From: DASTRU01 sp035761045
GTDB lineage: Bacteria; Pseudomonadota; Gammaproteobacteria; Burkholderiales; Burkholderiaceae_E
Reading direction: 5' to 3'
Assembly: GCA_035761045.1 (NCBI GenBank)
Contig: DASTRU010000215.1
Coordinates: forward strand, 1-11,743
Length of the DNA stretch: 11,743 nt
In this document: piece by piece, positions 1 to 6,762 of the stretch
Layout: every line of letters starts with the position of its first letter
Numbering within the stretch: position 1 is the stretch's first letter
Translations under genes and position numbers: made by a program
Notes under the pieces: generated by a model
Seen by the model: the letters and a program-made list of their open reading frames with translations, nothing else
What the model was told of the DNA's origin: nothing
The model's database searches: none

Positions 1-418
1 AGAGCACTTGCCGGTAGCGGCCACCTAAGTTGTTGAAACACGCGGTAAGCCGCTCGCTCATCGCATTGCCCGTGTTGAAGCCAACCATGGCGTCGGCCGC
101 CGTGTCGTCGTCCAGTGGCGTGGTGGCCGGGCCTTGCGCCACGCGCAAATCGACCGCGCGATTACGCAGGATTTGAATAGCCCATGTCGTGGGCGACGCG
201 CCGCGCGCGGCGTCGTACCCGCGCGCGTAACGCCAAATACGTAAGTAAGTGTCTTGCACCACGTCTTCGGCCAACGCGCCACTCACGCGCAAACGCAAGG
301 CATACGCGTAAAGCAGCGGAGCTGTCGCGGCGTAAAACGCGCGAAACGCGAGGCGATCACCGGTGGCGATACGCGTTAGCAAGTCAGCAAGTTGTTGTTG
401 GTTATTAGCGCCGGACAT
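1..418 (-). CDS. ECF-family RNA polymerase sigma factor (partial, C-terminus off the left edge)
   Basis: Reading leftward from the ATG at 416-418 gives 139 codons with no stop before the window edge, so the gene is truncated by the window rather than broken. Residues about 24-95 match sigma region 2: the promoter-melting and core-binding stretch holds AEDVVQDTYLRIW (50-62) followed by TTWAIQILRNRAVDLR (77-92). Residues about 120-139 (SERLTACFNNLGGRYRQVL) look like the start of region 4, the -35 reader. Such factors direct RNA polymerase to a small regulon and are usually held by an anti-sigma factor encoded just downstream, which here would lie outside the window. No good Shine-Dalgarno sequence precedes the chosen ATG, so the start is less sure than the family. 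The gene is divergent from the LTA synthase-like gene across a 271-bp gap. The subgroup resembles SigK/RpoE-like factors, but this is only an impression. Confidence 0.85.
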   Translation of the reverse strand, partial: MSGANNQQQLADLLTRIATGDRLAFRAFYAATAPLLYAYALRLRVSGALAEDVVQDTYLRIWRYARGYDAARGASPTTWAIQILRNRAVDLRVAQGPATTPLDDDTAADAMVGFNTGNAMSERLTACFNNLGGRYRQVL

Positions 419-689
419 GGGAGGAGTAAGGATTTGAGCGGCGATCGAAGTGTTCTGTGGCGCCGTTGTCCTCCTAATCAGGAAAAACCTGGTCGTGTTG
501 TGGATGTGCGTATTTTTGCGGCACTGCATTCAGGCGCTACATGCTTTAGACGATCACTGTCGCGGAAACACCTTAGGACTTAAGTGGTAACTCATTAGTC
601 ACGATTGCTAATACGCCTAGACCGTTTCAGTAAGTGAAGTCGCGTTAGCATCGGGACCTTTTTTTCACGGTCTCGTTTTAGGAGTTGTC
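419..689. promoter_or_regulatory. Divergent intergenic region between ECF sigma factor and LTA synthase-like gene
   Basis: These 271 bases separate two divergent starts and must hold promoters for both. I see no convincing -35/-10 pair. A GGAAAC at 573-578 on the plus strand resembles the -35 element of many ECF promoters, but no clear matching -10 follows. A 7-bp inverted pair (AGACCGT at 619-625, ACGGTCT at 667-673) brackets the leader just before the LTA synthase-like ribosome binding site, and a run of seven T lies at 659-665. An isolated Shine-Dalgarno-like AGGAGGA on the minus strand near 467-473 has no start codon at useful spacing. Confidence 0.45.
679..684 (+). promoter_or_regulatory. 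Ribosome binding site of the LTA synthase-like gene
   Basis: TAGGAG lies five bases before the ATG at 690 and supports this start codon over later in-frame ATGs. Confidence 0.7.
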
Positions 690-2618
690 ATGCGTCGCTG
701 GGTTAAGAACGTCGATCACTTTTTATTTCCGGCGAATTTAGGTTTTTTGCGAACGCTGGCCGTGGTGTACGTGGTGTTCAACACGCTCGTGCGAGTGGGC
801 TTGGCGATTTACGCGGGCCATGCGTCGTTGTTTTGGCCTACGCAATTTCTGCCCGCGATGCTGATCGGGTTTGCCTTCGACGTGGGCACGGCCACGTTTT
901 TTCTCGCCCCACTCGCGCTGCTACTTAGCGTGATTCCCAACGGGCGATTCGCGCGCGGCCTCGTCGTGGCGCTGGCGTTGCCCTTATGCGTGGTGCTCGT
1001 CTTCGTCGGTTTCGCGGAATTCGTGTTTTGGAACGAATTTTCTTCCCGGTTCAACTTCATCGCGGTCGATTATTTGATCTACACCAACGAAGTCATTGGC
1101 AACATCCGAGAGTCGTACAACATGCCGGTGTTGTTAAGCGGCGTGGCGATCATCGCGCTAGCGATTTGGGCGTGGATCATTCGTCGCCTGCAAGGGGTTA
1201 AGCCGCATGCATCGATATCCCCGCGCGCACGCATCGCGGCGGCGATATGTTGGGCGGTCATGCCCGTATTCGCGCTCGCGGCGCTCAATGCCGACTACAA
1301 GGAGTTTTCTTCCAACGCGCAAGTCAGCGAAATCGCGGGCAATGGCTACTTCGATTTTTGGCACGCGTTTTGGAATAACGAAATCGATTACGACCGGTAC
1401 TACAAAACCTTACCCAAGGCGAAAGCGCTAAAGGAACTCGCGGTCGAACTTAACGGCGATCGTCCCGAGGTCACGATCACGCAACGCCCGTACGAGCGCG
1501 AAATCCGCGCAACTGGTCCCGAGAAAAAACTCAACGTCGTACTCATTTCGGTGGAAAGCCTAAGCGCCGAGTTTCTTGGCGCGTTTGGCAACACGAAACA
1601 CCTCACGCCCAACCTCGACCGGCTCGCGCAACAAAGCTTGCTCTTCACGCATTTATACGCGACCGGTACGCGTACCGTGCGCGGCTTGGAGGCATTAACG
1701 CTTTCGATACCGCCCACGCCCGGGCATTCCATCGTCAAGCGTCCGAATAACGATCATTTATTCACGTTAGGCGAGGTGTTTAAAACCAAAGGGTACGAGC
1801 CGCTGTATTTGTATGGCGGCTACGGCTACTTCGACAACATGAACACCTTCTTTAGCGGCAATGGCTACACGGTTGTCGACCGCACCGCGCTTAAGCCCGA
1901 GGACATTCATTTTGAAAACATTTGGGGCGTGGCCGACGAAGACTTATTTACCCTGACGCTGCGCGAGCTTGATCAACGGCATGCGCGCCATACGCCGTTC
2001 TTCGCGCACGTGATGACGACGTCCAATCATCGTCCGTTCACGTATCCGGCGGGCCGCATCGATATTCCCAGCAAAACCGGTCGCGACGGCGGCGTGAAGT
2101 ACACCGATTGGGCGATTGGTCATTTCATCGAAGAAGCGCGTCGACATCCGTGGTTCGACGACACAGTGTTCGTCATCGTGGCCGACCATACGCATAAGGG
2201 GCGTGGCCAAACCGAGTTGGCGTTGGACGCGTATCACATCCCCATGCTCGTGTACTCGCCCAAGCACGTCGCGCCGGGCACGGTGGATTCCATCGCATCG
2301 CAAATCGATGTCGGCCCCACCGTACTGGGCTTACTCAACTTTAGTTATTCGTCTAAGTTTTTTGGTCAAGATATTTTGCGCGAGGGTAAGGAACATCAAC
2401 GCGCGATGATGGCCAACTACCAAACCGTCGGCTATTACGAGGACGGCGTGATGGTGGAACTCAAACCTAATGCACGCACCCGCATTGTCGATGCGATTAG
2501 CGGAAGCGACCGACCACGCGACGCGCTTGGTCAACATTTGCTTGATGAAGCCATTAGCTATTACCAGCTCGCAAGCGAAGCGTTTCGCCACGGCGATTTG
2601 CGCGTGGCTAAGCCGTGA
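690..2618 (+). CDS. LTA synthase-family inner-membrane sulfatase-fold enzyme (phosphoglycerol/phosphoethanolamine transferase-like)
   Basis: A 642-residue membrane enzyme. The N-terminal half has about five hydrophobic segments (roughly 20-42, 52-82, 88-115, 145-166, 182-200). The alkaline-phosphatase/sulfatase-like domain follows from about 280 and would face the periplasm. Metal-site and catalytic motifs typical of the LTA synthase family are visible: VLISVESLS with E289, GTRTVRGLEAL with the candidate threonine nucleophile at T327 or T329, GVADEDLF (413-420), TTSNHRPF with H447, and VIVADHTH with D499/H500. By family the enzyme would move a phospho-alcohol head group from a lipid onto a glycan or lipid acceptor, like S. 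aureus LtaS or E. coli OpgB. Gram-negative bacteria lack lipoteichoic acid, so periplasmic glucan or envelope lipid modification is more plausible; the substrate is inferred. It is divergent from an ECF sigma factor and ends 8 bp from the stop of the convergent LOV kinase. Confidence 0.9.
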   Translation: MRRWVKNVDHFLFPANLGFLRTLAVVYVVFNTLVRVGLAIYAGHASLFWPTQFLPAMLIGFAFDVGTATFFLAPLALLLSVIPNGRFARGLVVALALPLCVVLVFVGFAEFVFWNEFSSRFNFIAVDYLIYTNEVIGNIRESYNMPVLLSGVAIIALAIWAWIIRRLQGVKPHASISPRARIAAAICWAVMPVFALAALNADYKEFSSNAQVSEIAGNGYFDFWHAFWNNEIDYDRYYKTLPKAKALKELAVELNGDRPEVTITQRPYEREIRATGPEKKLNVVLISVESLSAEFLGAFGNTKHLTPNLDRLAQQSLLFTHLYATGTRTVRGLEALTLSIPPTPGHSIVKRPNNDHLFTLGEVFKTKGYEPLYLYGGYGYFDNMNTFFSGNGYTVVDRTALKPEDIHFENIWGVADEDLFTLTLRELDQRHARHTPFFAHVMTTSNHRPFTYPAGRIDIPSKTGRDGGVKYTDWAIGHFIEEARRHPWFDDTVFVIVADHTHKGRGQTELALDAYHIPMLVYSPKHVAPGTVDSIASQIDVGPTVLGLLNFSYSSKFFGQDILREGKEHQRAMMANYQTVGYYEDGVMVELKPNARTRIVDAISGSDRPRDALGQHLLDEAISYYQLASEAFRHGDLRVAKP

Positions 2619-2626
2619 TCAACCGC

Positions 2627-4252
2627 TTAGCCCGCGCCGGTCGCGCCATCCAACACCACGCGCACGCGCCGTCCTAAATCAAGCTGTGTGTACGGTTTGA
2701 AGATGATGTCGAATTGCTCGGTATCGCCACGATCGATGGTGCGATCGGCGAACCCCGTGGTCAGCAGCACGCGCAAGCTTGGATGTTCTTGAAGCGCGCG
2801 CCGGGCCAGCATCACGCCATTCATGCTGCCCGGCATGATGAGGTCGGTGAGTAGTAAATCGAACGGACCTTCTTGCGCCAGCATCGTCAAGGCTTGCGCG
2901 GCCGAGGTGCAACGGCGTGTTTGATAACCGAGCCCCGAGAGCATGAGTTCGCTCATCTCGGCCACTTCGGCACGGTCATCCACGATCAAAATCCGTTCGT
3001 GCCCTTCGCAATCGACGCCACTCACGCGCCGCTTTTCAGGTGAGCGGATTGATTCACCTGTGGCGGGGAAATACATGCGCACGGTGGTGCCAAATCCTTC
3101 CTCGGAATAAATCGTCGCGGCACCGCCCGATTGCTTGGCGAAGCCATACACCATCGACAACCCAAGACCCGTGCCTTCGCCTTCGGCCTTGGTGGTGAAG
3201 AACGGGTCCATCACGCGCGGCAAGATGGACGAGGGAATGCCCGGCCCGTTATCGGCCACGGTAATGCAGACATATGGCCCCGGCGCCGGCACGCTAAACG
3301 CGTTGACCGATTCGATGGCGATGTCGATGTTCGACGTCGTGATCTTCACGCGTCCGCCACGGCCTTTCATCGCGTCGCGCGCGTTGATCAAGATGTTGAG
3401 CAAGGCCACTTCCGCTTGCGTGGAATCGACGCGGCAATTCCAAATATCGTCTTGCAATTGCGTGACAAGCTCGATGTCGGTACCCAGCGTGCGCTTGGCG
3501 AGTTCCGTCAAATTCATCGTCAACGCGTTGAGGTTGATCACTCGGCCTTGCAATTGCTGCTTGCGCGCGAATGCGAGCAAATGTTGCGTGAGTGTCGTCG
3601 CCTTCTTCGTCGCGTCGCGAATACTGTTAATGCTTTTAACCAATTGCGCGTCTTCGTAGCCCAACGCTTCGGCGCGCAAGCGAACAATCTCCGCGTGGCC
3701 CACCACCACTTGCAGCAGATTGTTGAAGTCATGCGCGATGCCGCCGGTCAATTGCCCCAAGGCTTCCATCTTCTGCGCTTGATGCAAGGCGTCCTCGGCA
3801 TCGCGGCGGCGGCTCACATCGAGCTGCGACGCGAAAAAGTAAATCAACTCGCCATCGCGATTACGCACCGGCGAGATGAACAACGCATTCCAAAACGATC
3901 CGCCGTCCTTGCGGTAATTCAATATCTCGATCGCGATCTCGCGTTCCTCGGCGACGGCCTTGCGCACCTCGTCCACCGATGCCTTGCTCGTCTCGGGTCC
4001 TTGCAAGAAGCGACAGTTGCGACCGATCAATTCATCGGCGCTGTAACCCGTCATGCTCATAAACGCTTCGTTGGCGAACACGATTGGGTTATCGGGCTGC
4101 CGTGGATCGGTCACGATCATCGGCATGCGCGTGGTCTCTACCGCCGCGAAAAAAATATCGCGGCCTTCGCCCTCGGAAGAAAAGCTATCGGTGTCGACTT
4201 CAACGAAGCGGCGGCTTTGCTTGACGGGCTGCAACGGGTCGTAATCAGACAT
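2627..4252 (-). CDS. LOV-domain hybrid histidine kinase (blue-light sensor kinase with C-terminal receiver)
   Basis: A soluble 541-residue protein with domain order PAS/LOV, HisKA, HATPase, REC. The LOV core (about 35-146) carries GRNCRFLQG with the photoactive cysteine C80. It also has N112 (LNYRKDGG), N122 (FWNAL) and Q143 (ASQLD), the asparagine and glutamine residues that hold and sense FMN in known LOV proteins. The HisKA box GGIAHDFNNLL gives phospho-acceptor H174. The ATPase shows the N-box around N290 (NILINARDAM), the G1 box DNGPGIP (334-340) and the G2 box GTGLGLS. The receiver has D425/D426, phospho-acceptor D470 (LLLTDLIMPG) and K519. The same architecture and similar length are known from the Pseudomonas syringae LOV kinase. 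By family, light would form a cysteinyl-FMN adduct and alter kinase activity. No partner response regulator is adjacent. No membrane segment or good Shine-Dalgarno is seen. The ATG at 4252 keeps the short N-terminal cap common before LOV cores. Confidence 0.93.
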   Translation of the reverse strand: MSDYDPLQPVKQSRRFVEVDTDSFSSEGEGRDIFFAAVETTRMPMIVTDPRQPDNPIVFANEAFMSMTGYSADELIGRNCRFLQGPETSKASVDEVRKAVAEEREIAIEILNYRKDGGSFWNALFISPVRNRDGELIYFFASQLDVSRRRDAEDALHQAQKMEALGQLTGGIAHDFNNLLQVVVGHAEIVRLRAEALGYEDAQLVKSINSIRDATKKATTLTQHLLAFARKQQLQGRVINLNALTMNLTELAKRTLGTDIELVTQLQDDIWNCRVDSTQAEVALLNILINARDAMKGRGGRVKITTSNIDIAIESVNAFSVPAPGPYVCITVADNGPGIPSSILPRVMDPFFTTKAEGEGTGLGLSMVYGFAKQSGGAATIYSEEGFGTTVRMYFPATGESIRSPEKRRVSGVDCEGHERILIVDDRAEVAEMSELMLSGLGYQTRRCTSAAQALTMLAQEGPFDLLLTDLIMPGSMNGVMLARRALQEHPSLRVLLTTGFADRTIDRGDTEQFDIIFKPYTQLDLGRRVRVVLDGATGAG

Positions 4253-4301
4253 ACAAAAAACGATTCACTTGAAAATTCCTACCTACAAAACAGGTGAGTT
4301 T

Positions 4302-4334
4302 TGCAGGGGTGACCCGACTGGTCACCCCATTGCA
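4302..4334. repeat. GC-rich inverted repeat upstream of the LOV kinase
   Basis: GGGGTGACC (4306-4314) and GGTCACCCC (4320-4328) are perfect complements around the 5-base loop CGACT. Flanking TGCA at 4302-4305 and 4331-4334 extends the pairing to 13 bp with a 2-base bulge. It ends about 50 bases before the kinase start. No U-tract follows on either strand, so an operator or leader hairpin is more likely than a terminator. A dispersed REP-like element is a further possibility. Confidence 0.75.
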
Positions 4335-4418
4335 GCCTGATGCAGGGTTGGTTCAGCGCGTGGGAAACAAGCAATGCCGCTTAACGATATCGGCGCGCGC
4401 ACGTAAGGCGCCACGCAC

Positions 4419-4461
4419 AAGTTACTTACGAAAGAGCAAATTTCGCTCCTAAGTAAAACTT
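4419..4461. repeat. AT-rich imperfect inverted repeat downstream of the ankyrin-like gene
   Basis: The arm AAGTTACTTACGAAA (4419-4433) pairs along all 15 bases with TTTCG, TAAGT and AACTT at 4441-4461, interrupted by two bulges (CTCC and AA). It lies about 50 bases past the stop of the leftward ankyrin-like gene. It could protect the 3' end or help terminate that transcript, but no U-tract follows. Confidence 0.5.
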
Positions 4462-4510
4462 ACAAATGTAAGCATTTCTGCTAGCGCACTGTTGCGGAGG
4501 GTTGGCTAAG

Positions 4511-5737
4511 TTAAGAGCCCTCGTAACTGCTGCTGAATCCACTTATTTGCGCACAAATGTTGTATCGACCGGCCCGGCTAGCTTCTTCCCATGGAGTTCG
4601 TCCATTTCGATCTTGTTTGTTCATGAATGCGGTCATTTCGTTGCTAGCCTGATTAAATAGCTGAACCCATAAAACGCTCATTCCATTGATCTCACGTTCC
4701 CGGTTTGCTCTTGCGAAAAACACGTCTCGCACTTGGTTACGATGGAACTCGAAGAACTTGAGGTCTTGGGCAACGTGAAAGACATTACGACCCTGTGCCG
4801 TCACACTTGTGGAATCGAGTCCTCGATCAAGCAACGCACGAAACACGTTATCGCTGGCGTGGTGATGAACGCCTTCTTCACCGTCGACAGGGTTAGCGAG
4901 CAACGCTTGCCTGCGCTCTATCGGCAAATCATCCAACCGGGACAATAAGTTAAGCGTGTGCGTATCGTCGCCCGCGGCGACGGCGGTCTTCAACACCAAT
5001 CGCCCAAGCGCATCGCATCCATGCTCGATCAATCGATCAAACACTTCGGCGTCCGTCGTCACGGGCAGTGGTTGAGCACGCTCGTGCTCAAACTCAACCG
5101 TTTTATTGTGTTCGAACGTTTGCGGCGACGCGCGTAAAACGTCGATCACCGTGTCGAGCATGCGCAGGCGCGTCGCGGCGGTTTCTTGCATCGCAAGCGC
5201 GCAGCGCAATGGTGAGTGGGCGAGAGACGTAATCGCGGGTTCATTCGCTTGCGCAGGCGAGGGCGGAGACCGTTCAAGCAACACGCCGCCCTCGTTAACG
5301 AGTCGGCGCAATTGCGCGACGCGGTCTACCGGCGGCTGATCCTCGTTCATGGACGCGGTCAACACGGGGTCGTCCAAGATCAGGCATTGCGCAATCGTCT
5401 GTCGCGGCTTGCCCGCGCGTACTTCGATAGGCTCATGAGGATCGACCACGCGCAGCCGCATTAATGTCAATGCATGTTCGAACGATGCTTCATCGCCGAG
5501 TTGGAACGCCAGCAGGATTTTCTCGCCGGGGGGCATCGACGCGGCGCGATGAAAATGCGTTAACGCCGCGCGCAAGGCGCGTGCGTCCTCAAGCGTTAAT
5601 GGTGTGCCGCCAGGCAGCTGCATGCCGTGCTCGCGAAGCAAGGCCGGCAACGACGAGGGCGTGTCCTTCGCGATTGAAACGCTCTGCGCCAACTGGGCAG
5701 CAATATGAGAAGGTGAGATGGAATGTATTCCGGTCAC
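4511..5737 (-). CDS. Hypothetical protein with degenerate ankyrin-like repeats
   Basis: I do not recognise this 408-residue protein as a named family. It is hydrophilic, with no signal peptide or membrane span. Several stretches resemble ankyrin repeats. Residues 297-323 combine an ALLDRGLD helix with the loop and helix pattern QGRNVFHVA. Residues 376-390 read DRNGRTPWEEASRAG, close to the ankyrin turn. Weaker helix pairs lie around 75-150 and 231-285. Ankyrin-like arrays bind other proteins, so a protein-interaction role is a fair inference and nothing more can be claimed. The GTG start at 5735-5737 is chosen because AGGAG lies nine bases upstream. The gene follows the flavin reductase gene on the same strand after a 99-bp gap holding an 8-bp inverted repeat. 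The serine-rich, polar N-terminus would fit a secreted effector, but no secretion genes are in view. Confidence 0.75.
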   Translation of the reverse strand: MTGIHSISPSHIAAQLAQSVSIAKDTPSSLPALLREHGMQLPGGTPLTLEDARALRAALTHFHRAASMPPGEKILLAFQLGDEASFEHALTLMRLRVVDPHEPIEVRAGKPRQTIAQCLILDDPVLTASMNEDQPPVDRVAQLRRLVNEGGVLLERSPPSPAQANEPAITSLAHSPLRCALAMQETAATRLRMLDTVIDVLRASPQTFEHNKTVEFEHERAQPLPVTTDAEVFDRLIEHGCDALGRLVLKTAVAAGDDTHTLNLLSRLDDLPIERRQALLANPVDGEEGVHHHASDNVFRALLDRGLDSTSVTAQGRNVFHVAQDLKFFEFHRNQVRDVFFARANREREINGMSVLWVQLFNQASNEMTAFMNKQDRNGRTPWEEASRAGRYNICAQISGFSSSYEGS

Positions 5738-5746
5738 GATGTACGA

Positions 5747-5752
5747 CTCCTA
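5747..5752 (-). promoter_or_regulatory. Ribosome binding site of the ankyrin-like gene
   Basis: On the minus strand TAGGAG lies nine bases before the GTG at 5737. It is the main reason for accepting a GTG start here. Confidence 0.65.
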
Positions 5753-5759
5753 CGATAGT

Positions 5760-5787
5760 GTCCATGCCAATCATGGCCAGCATGGAC
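5760..5787. repeat. 8-bp perfect inverted repeat in the leader of the ankyrin-like gene
   Basis: GTCCATGC (5760-5767) and GCATGGAC (5780-5787) are perfect complements separated by 12 bases. The arm centres are 20 bp apart, roughly two helical turns, which fits a dimeric repressor site. As RNA it would be a hairpin just upstream of the AGGAG of the ankyrin-like gene. No U-tract follows, so it is unlikely to be a terminator for the flavin reductase gene. Confidence 0.55.
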
Positions 5788-5836
5788 TGGATTAGTAGGT
5801 AACGCCGTGACGACACTTCATACAGCCGCGCTTCGA

Positions 5837-6475
5837 TCAGCTTTTTATTTCGTTATGTCTTGCGCGTAGAACATTGCCCGCGGTGATGAAAGATCCACCG
5901 CCTAAGTGATGAATCGTATGCAGGTCCGCATGTTCGTTATTCAATAACCAACGACCATTCGAAAAGATTCGAGTATCCGCCGCCGCCGCGATAACTTCGC
6001 CAAAGAACGTGTCGTACGCGCTTTGCGTTCGAGGCTCGGCCAATAAGCGGCACTCCAACCAAGCAGCGCAACCCTGTTCGATCAACGGCACGCCGCAGGT
6101 TGAACCTGCGAAGGCATTAATGGCGTACTTAACGAACTTATCGGTATCGCGCCCGCTGGTATTACCCACCCCGTACACCGTATCGATCATGCCCGCACCG
6201 GGAATGCAAATGCCAAACGCGCCACTCGCGCAGACTAAGTCTTTTGTATAGGTGCTCGCATCGATCACGACGGCGATGCGTGGCGGTTCGAAGTTCACCG
6301 GCATCGACCACGCGGCGGCCATGACATTGCGCTTGTTGTCGTGCGCGCTGGTGACTAATACGGTTGGGCCGTGGTTAATGAGACGCGATGCGTGATGTAG
6401 CGCGACGGGGTGGAAGTGGGAGGAGCGGAGGTTCATGGCGATGTCAATGCATGAATGAATATGCTTTCCTAACAT
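5837..6475 (-). CDS. Flavin reductase-family protein (FMN-binding split barrel)
   Basis: A cytosolic protein of 212 residues from the first ATG, or 199 from the second at 6436, which fits better with homologues that begin shortly before the first strand. Family marks are GPTVLVTSAHDNKRNVMAAA (36-55), NFEPPRIAVVID (61-72), the FMN-region motif GVGNTSGRDTDKF (102-114), and GVPLIEQGCAAWLECR (128-143). Members bind FMN and reduce flavin with NAD(P)H for a partner monooxygenase or act as flavoredoxins; the substrate cannot be told here. Neither candidate start has a strong Shine-Dalgarno sequence. The gene is divergent from the YhcG-type nuclease gene and is followed on the same strand by the ankyrin-like gene. 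No monooxygenase partner is in view. Confidence 0.85.
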   Translation of the reverse strand: MLGKHIHSCIDIAMNLRSSHFHPVALHHASRLINHGPTVLVTSAHDNKRNVMAAAWSMPVNFEPPRIAVVIDASTYTKDLVCASGAFGICIPGAGMIDTVYGVGNTSGRDTDKFVKYAINAFAGSTCGVPLIEQGCAAWLECRLLAEPRTQSAYDTFFGEVIAAAADTRIFSNGRWLLNNEHADLHTIHHLGGGSFITAGNVLRARHNEIKS

Positions 6476-6762
6476 AGCGGCTCGCTTAAGCGTTTAAGGG
6501 ACACATTCCATGCCTATTCATCAGGTCATTCGGCTTATTTGTGATTCGCGAACGCCTTTACTCATTACTCGTATCGCCAGCGAAAACAGCCCCACGACAT
6601 AATCACTAGCGATTCGTTTTTTTAATGAACGGATGCTAATAGAGCGACAAAACTACGAATGACGGCAGCCGGAATGAATGGACTTAAACAAAAAGTTGCG
6701 TCTGCAAGCCACCAACAACGCATCTACAAACTCCACGGCAAAATTTTCTGTTGCCGCCGGGA
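6476..6762. promoter_or_regulatory. Divergent intergenic region between flavin reductase and YhcG-type nuclease
   Basis: These 287 bases are more AT-rich than the flanking genes and must hold two divergent promoters, though I cannot point to a clear -35/-10 pair. A 35-codon ORF (6659-6766, plus strand) ends in an ATGA overlap with the nuclease start. A 6-bp inverted pair (CGGCAA at 6736-6741, TTGCCG at 6751-6756) sits just before that start. Confidence 0.4.

Larger units (their letters stand above)
4253..4510. promoter_or_regulatory. Dyad-rich intergenic region upstream of the LOV kinase and downstream of the ankyrin-like gene
   Basis: These 258 bases hold the presumed promoter of the leftward LOV kinase gene and the 3' end of the leftward ankyrin-like transcript. 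Several inverted repeats are packed here: a GC-rich one at 4302-4334, an AT-rich one at 4419-4461, and a short CTTACA/TGTAAG palindrome at 4459-4472. None is followed by a clear T-run on either strand, so none is a textbook intrinsic terminator. I see no convincing small ORF. Confidence 0.5.

Noticed and set aside
58..282. 74-codon minus-strand frame at the left edge
   Set aside because: It is an out-of-frame shadow of the ECF sigma factor, whose true frame runs off the edge.
659..665. Run of seven T before the LTA synthase-like gene as an attenuator or terminator
   Set aside because: No GC-rich hairpin lies directly upstream of the run.
3131..4297. 388-codon open frame on the plus strand
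   Set aside because: It is antisense to the LOV kinase, whose domains are unambiguous. The predicted peptide has no recognisable motif and arises from GC-rich codon bias.
5589..5816. 75-codon minus-strand frame overlapping the start of the ankyrin-like gene
   Set aside because: It begins with a GTG lacking a ribosome binding site and mostly overlaps the better-supported gene in another frame.
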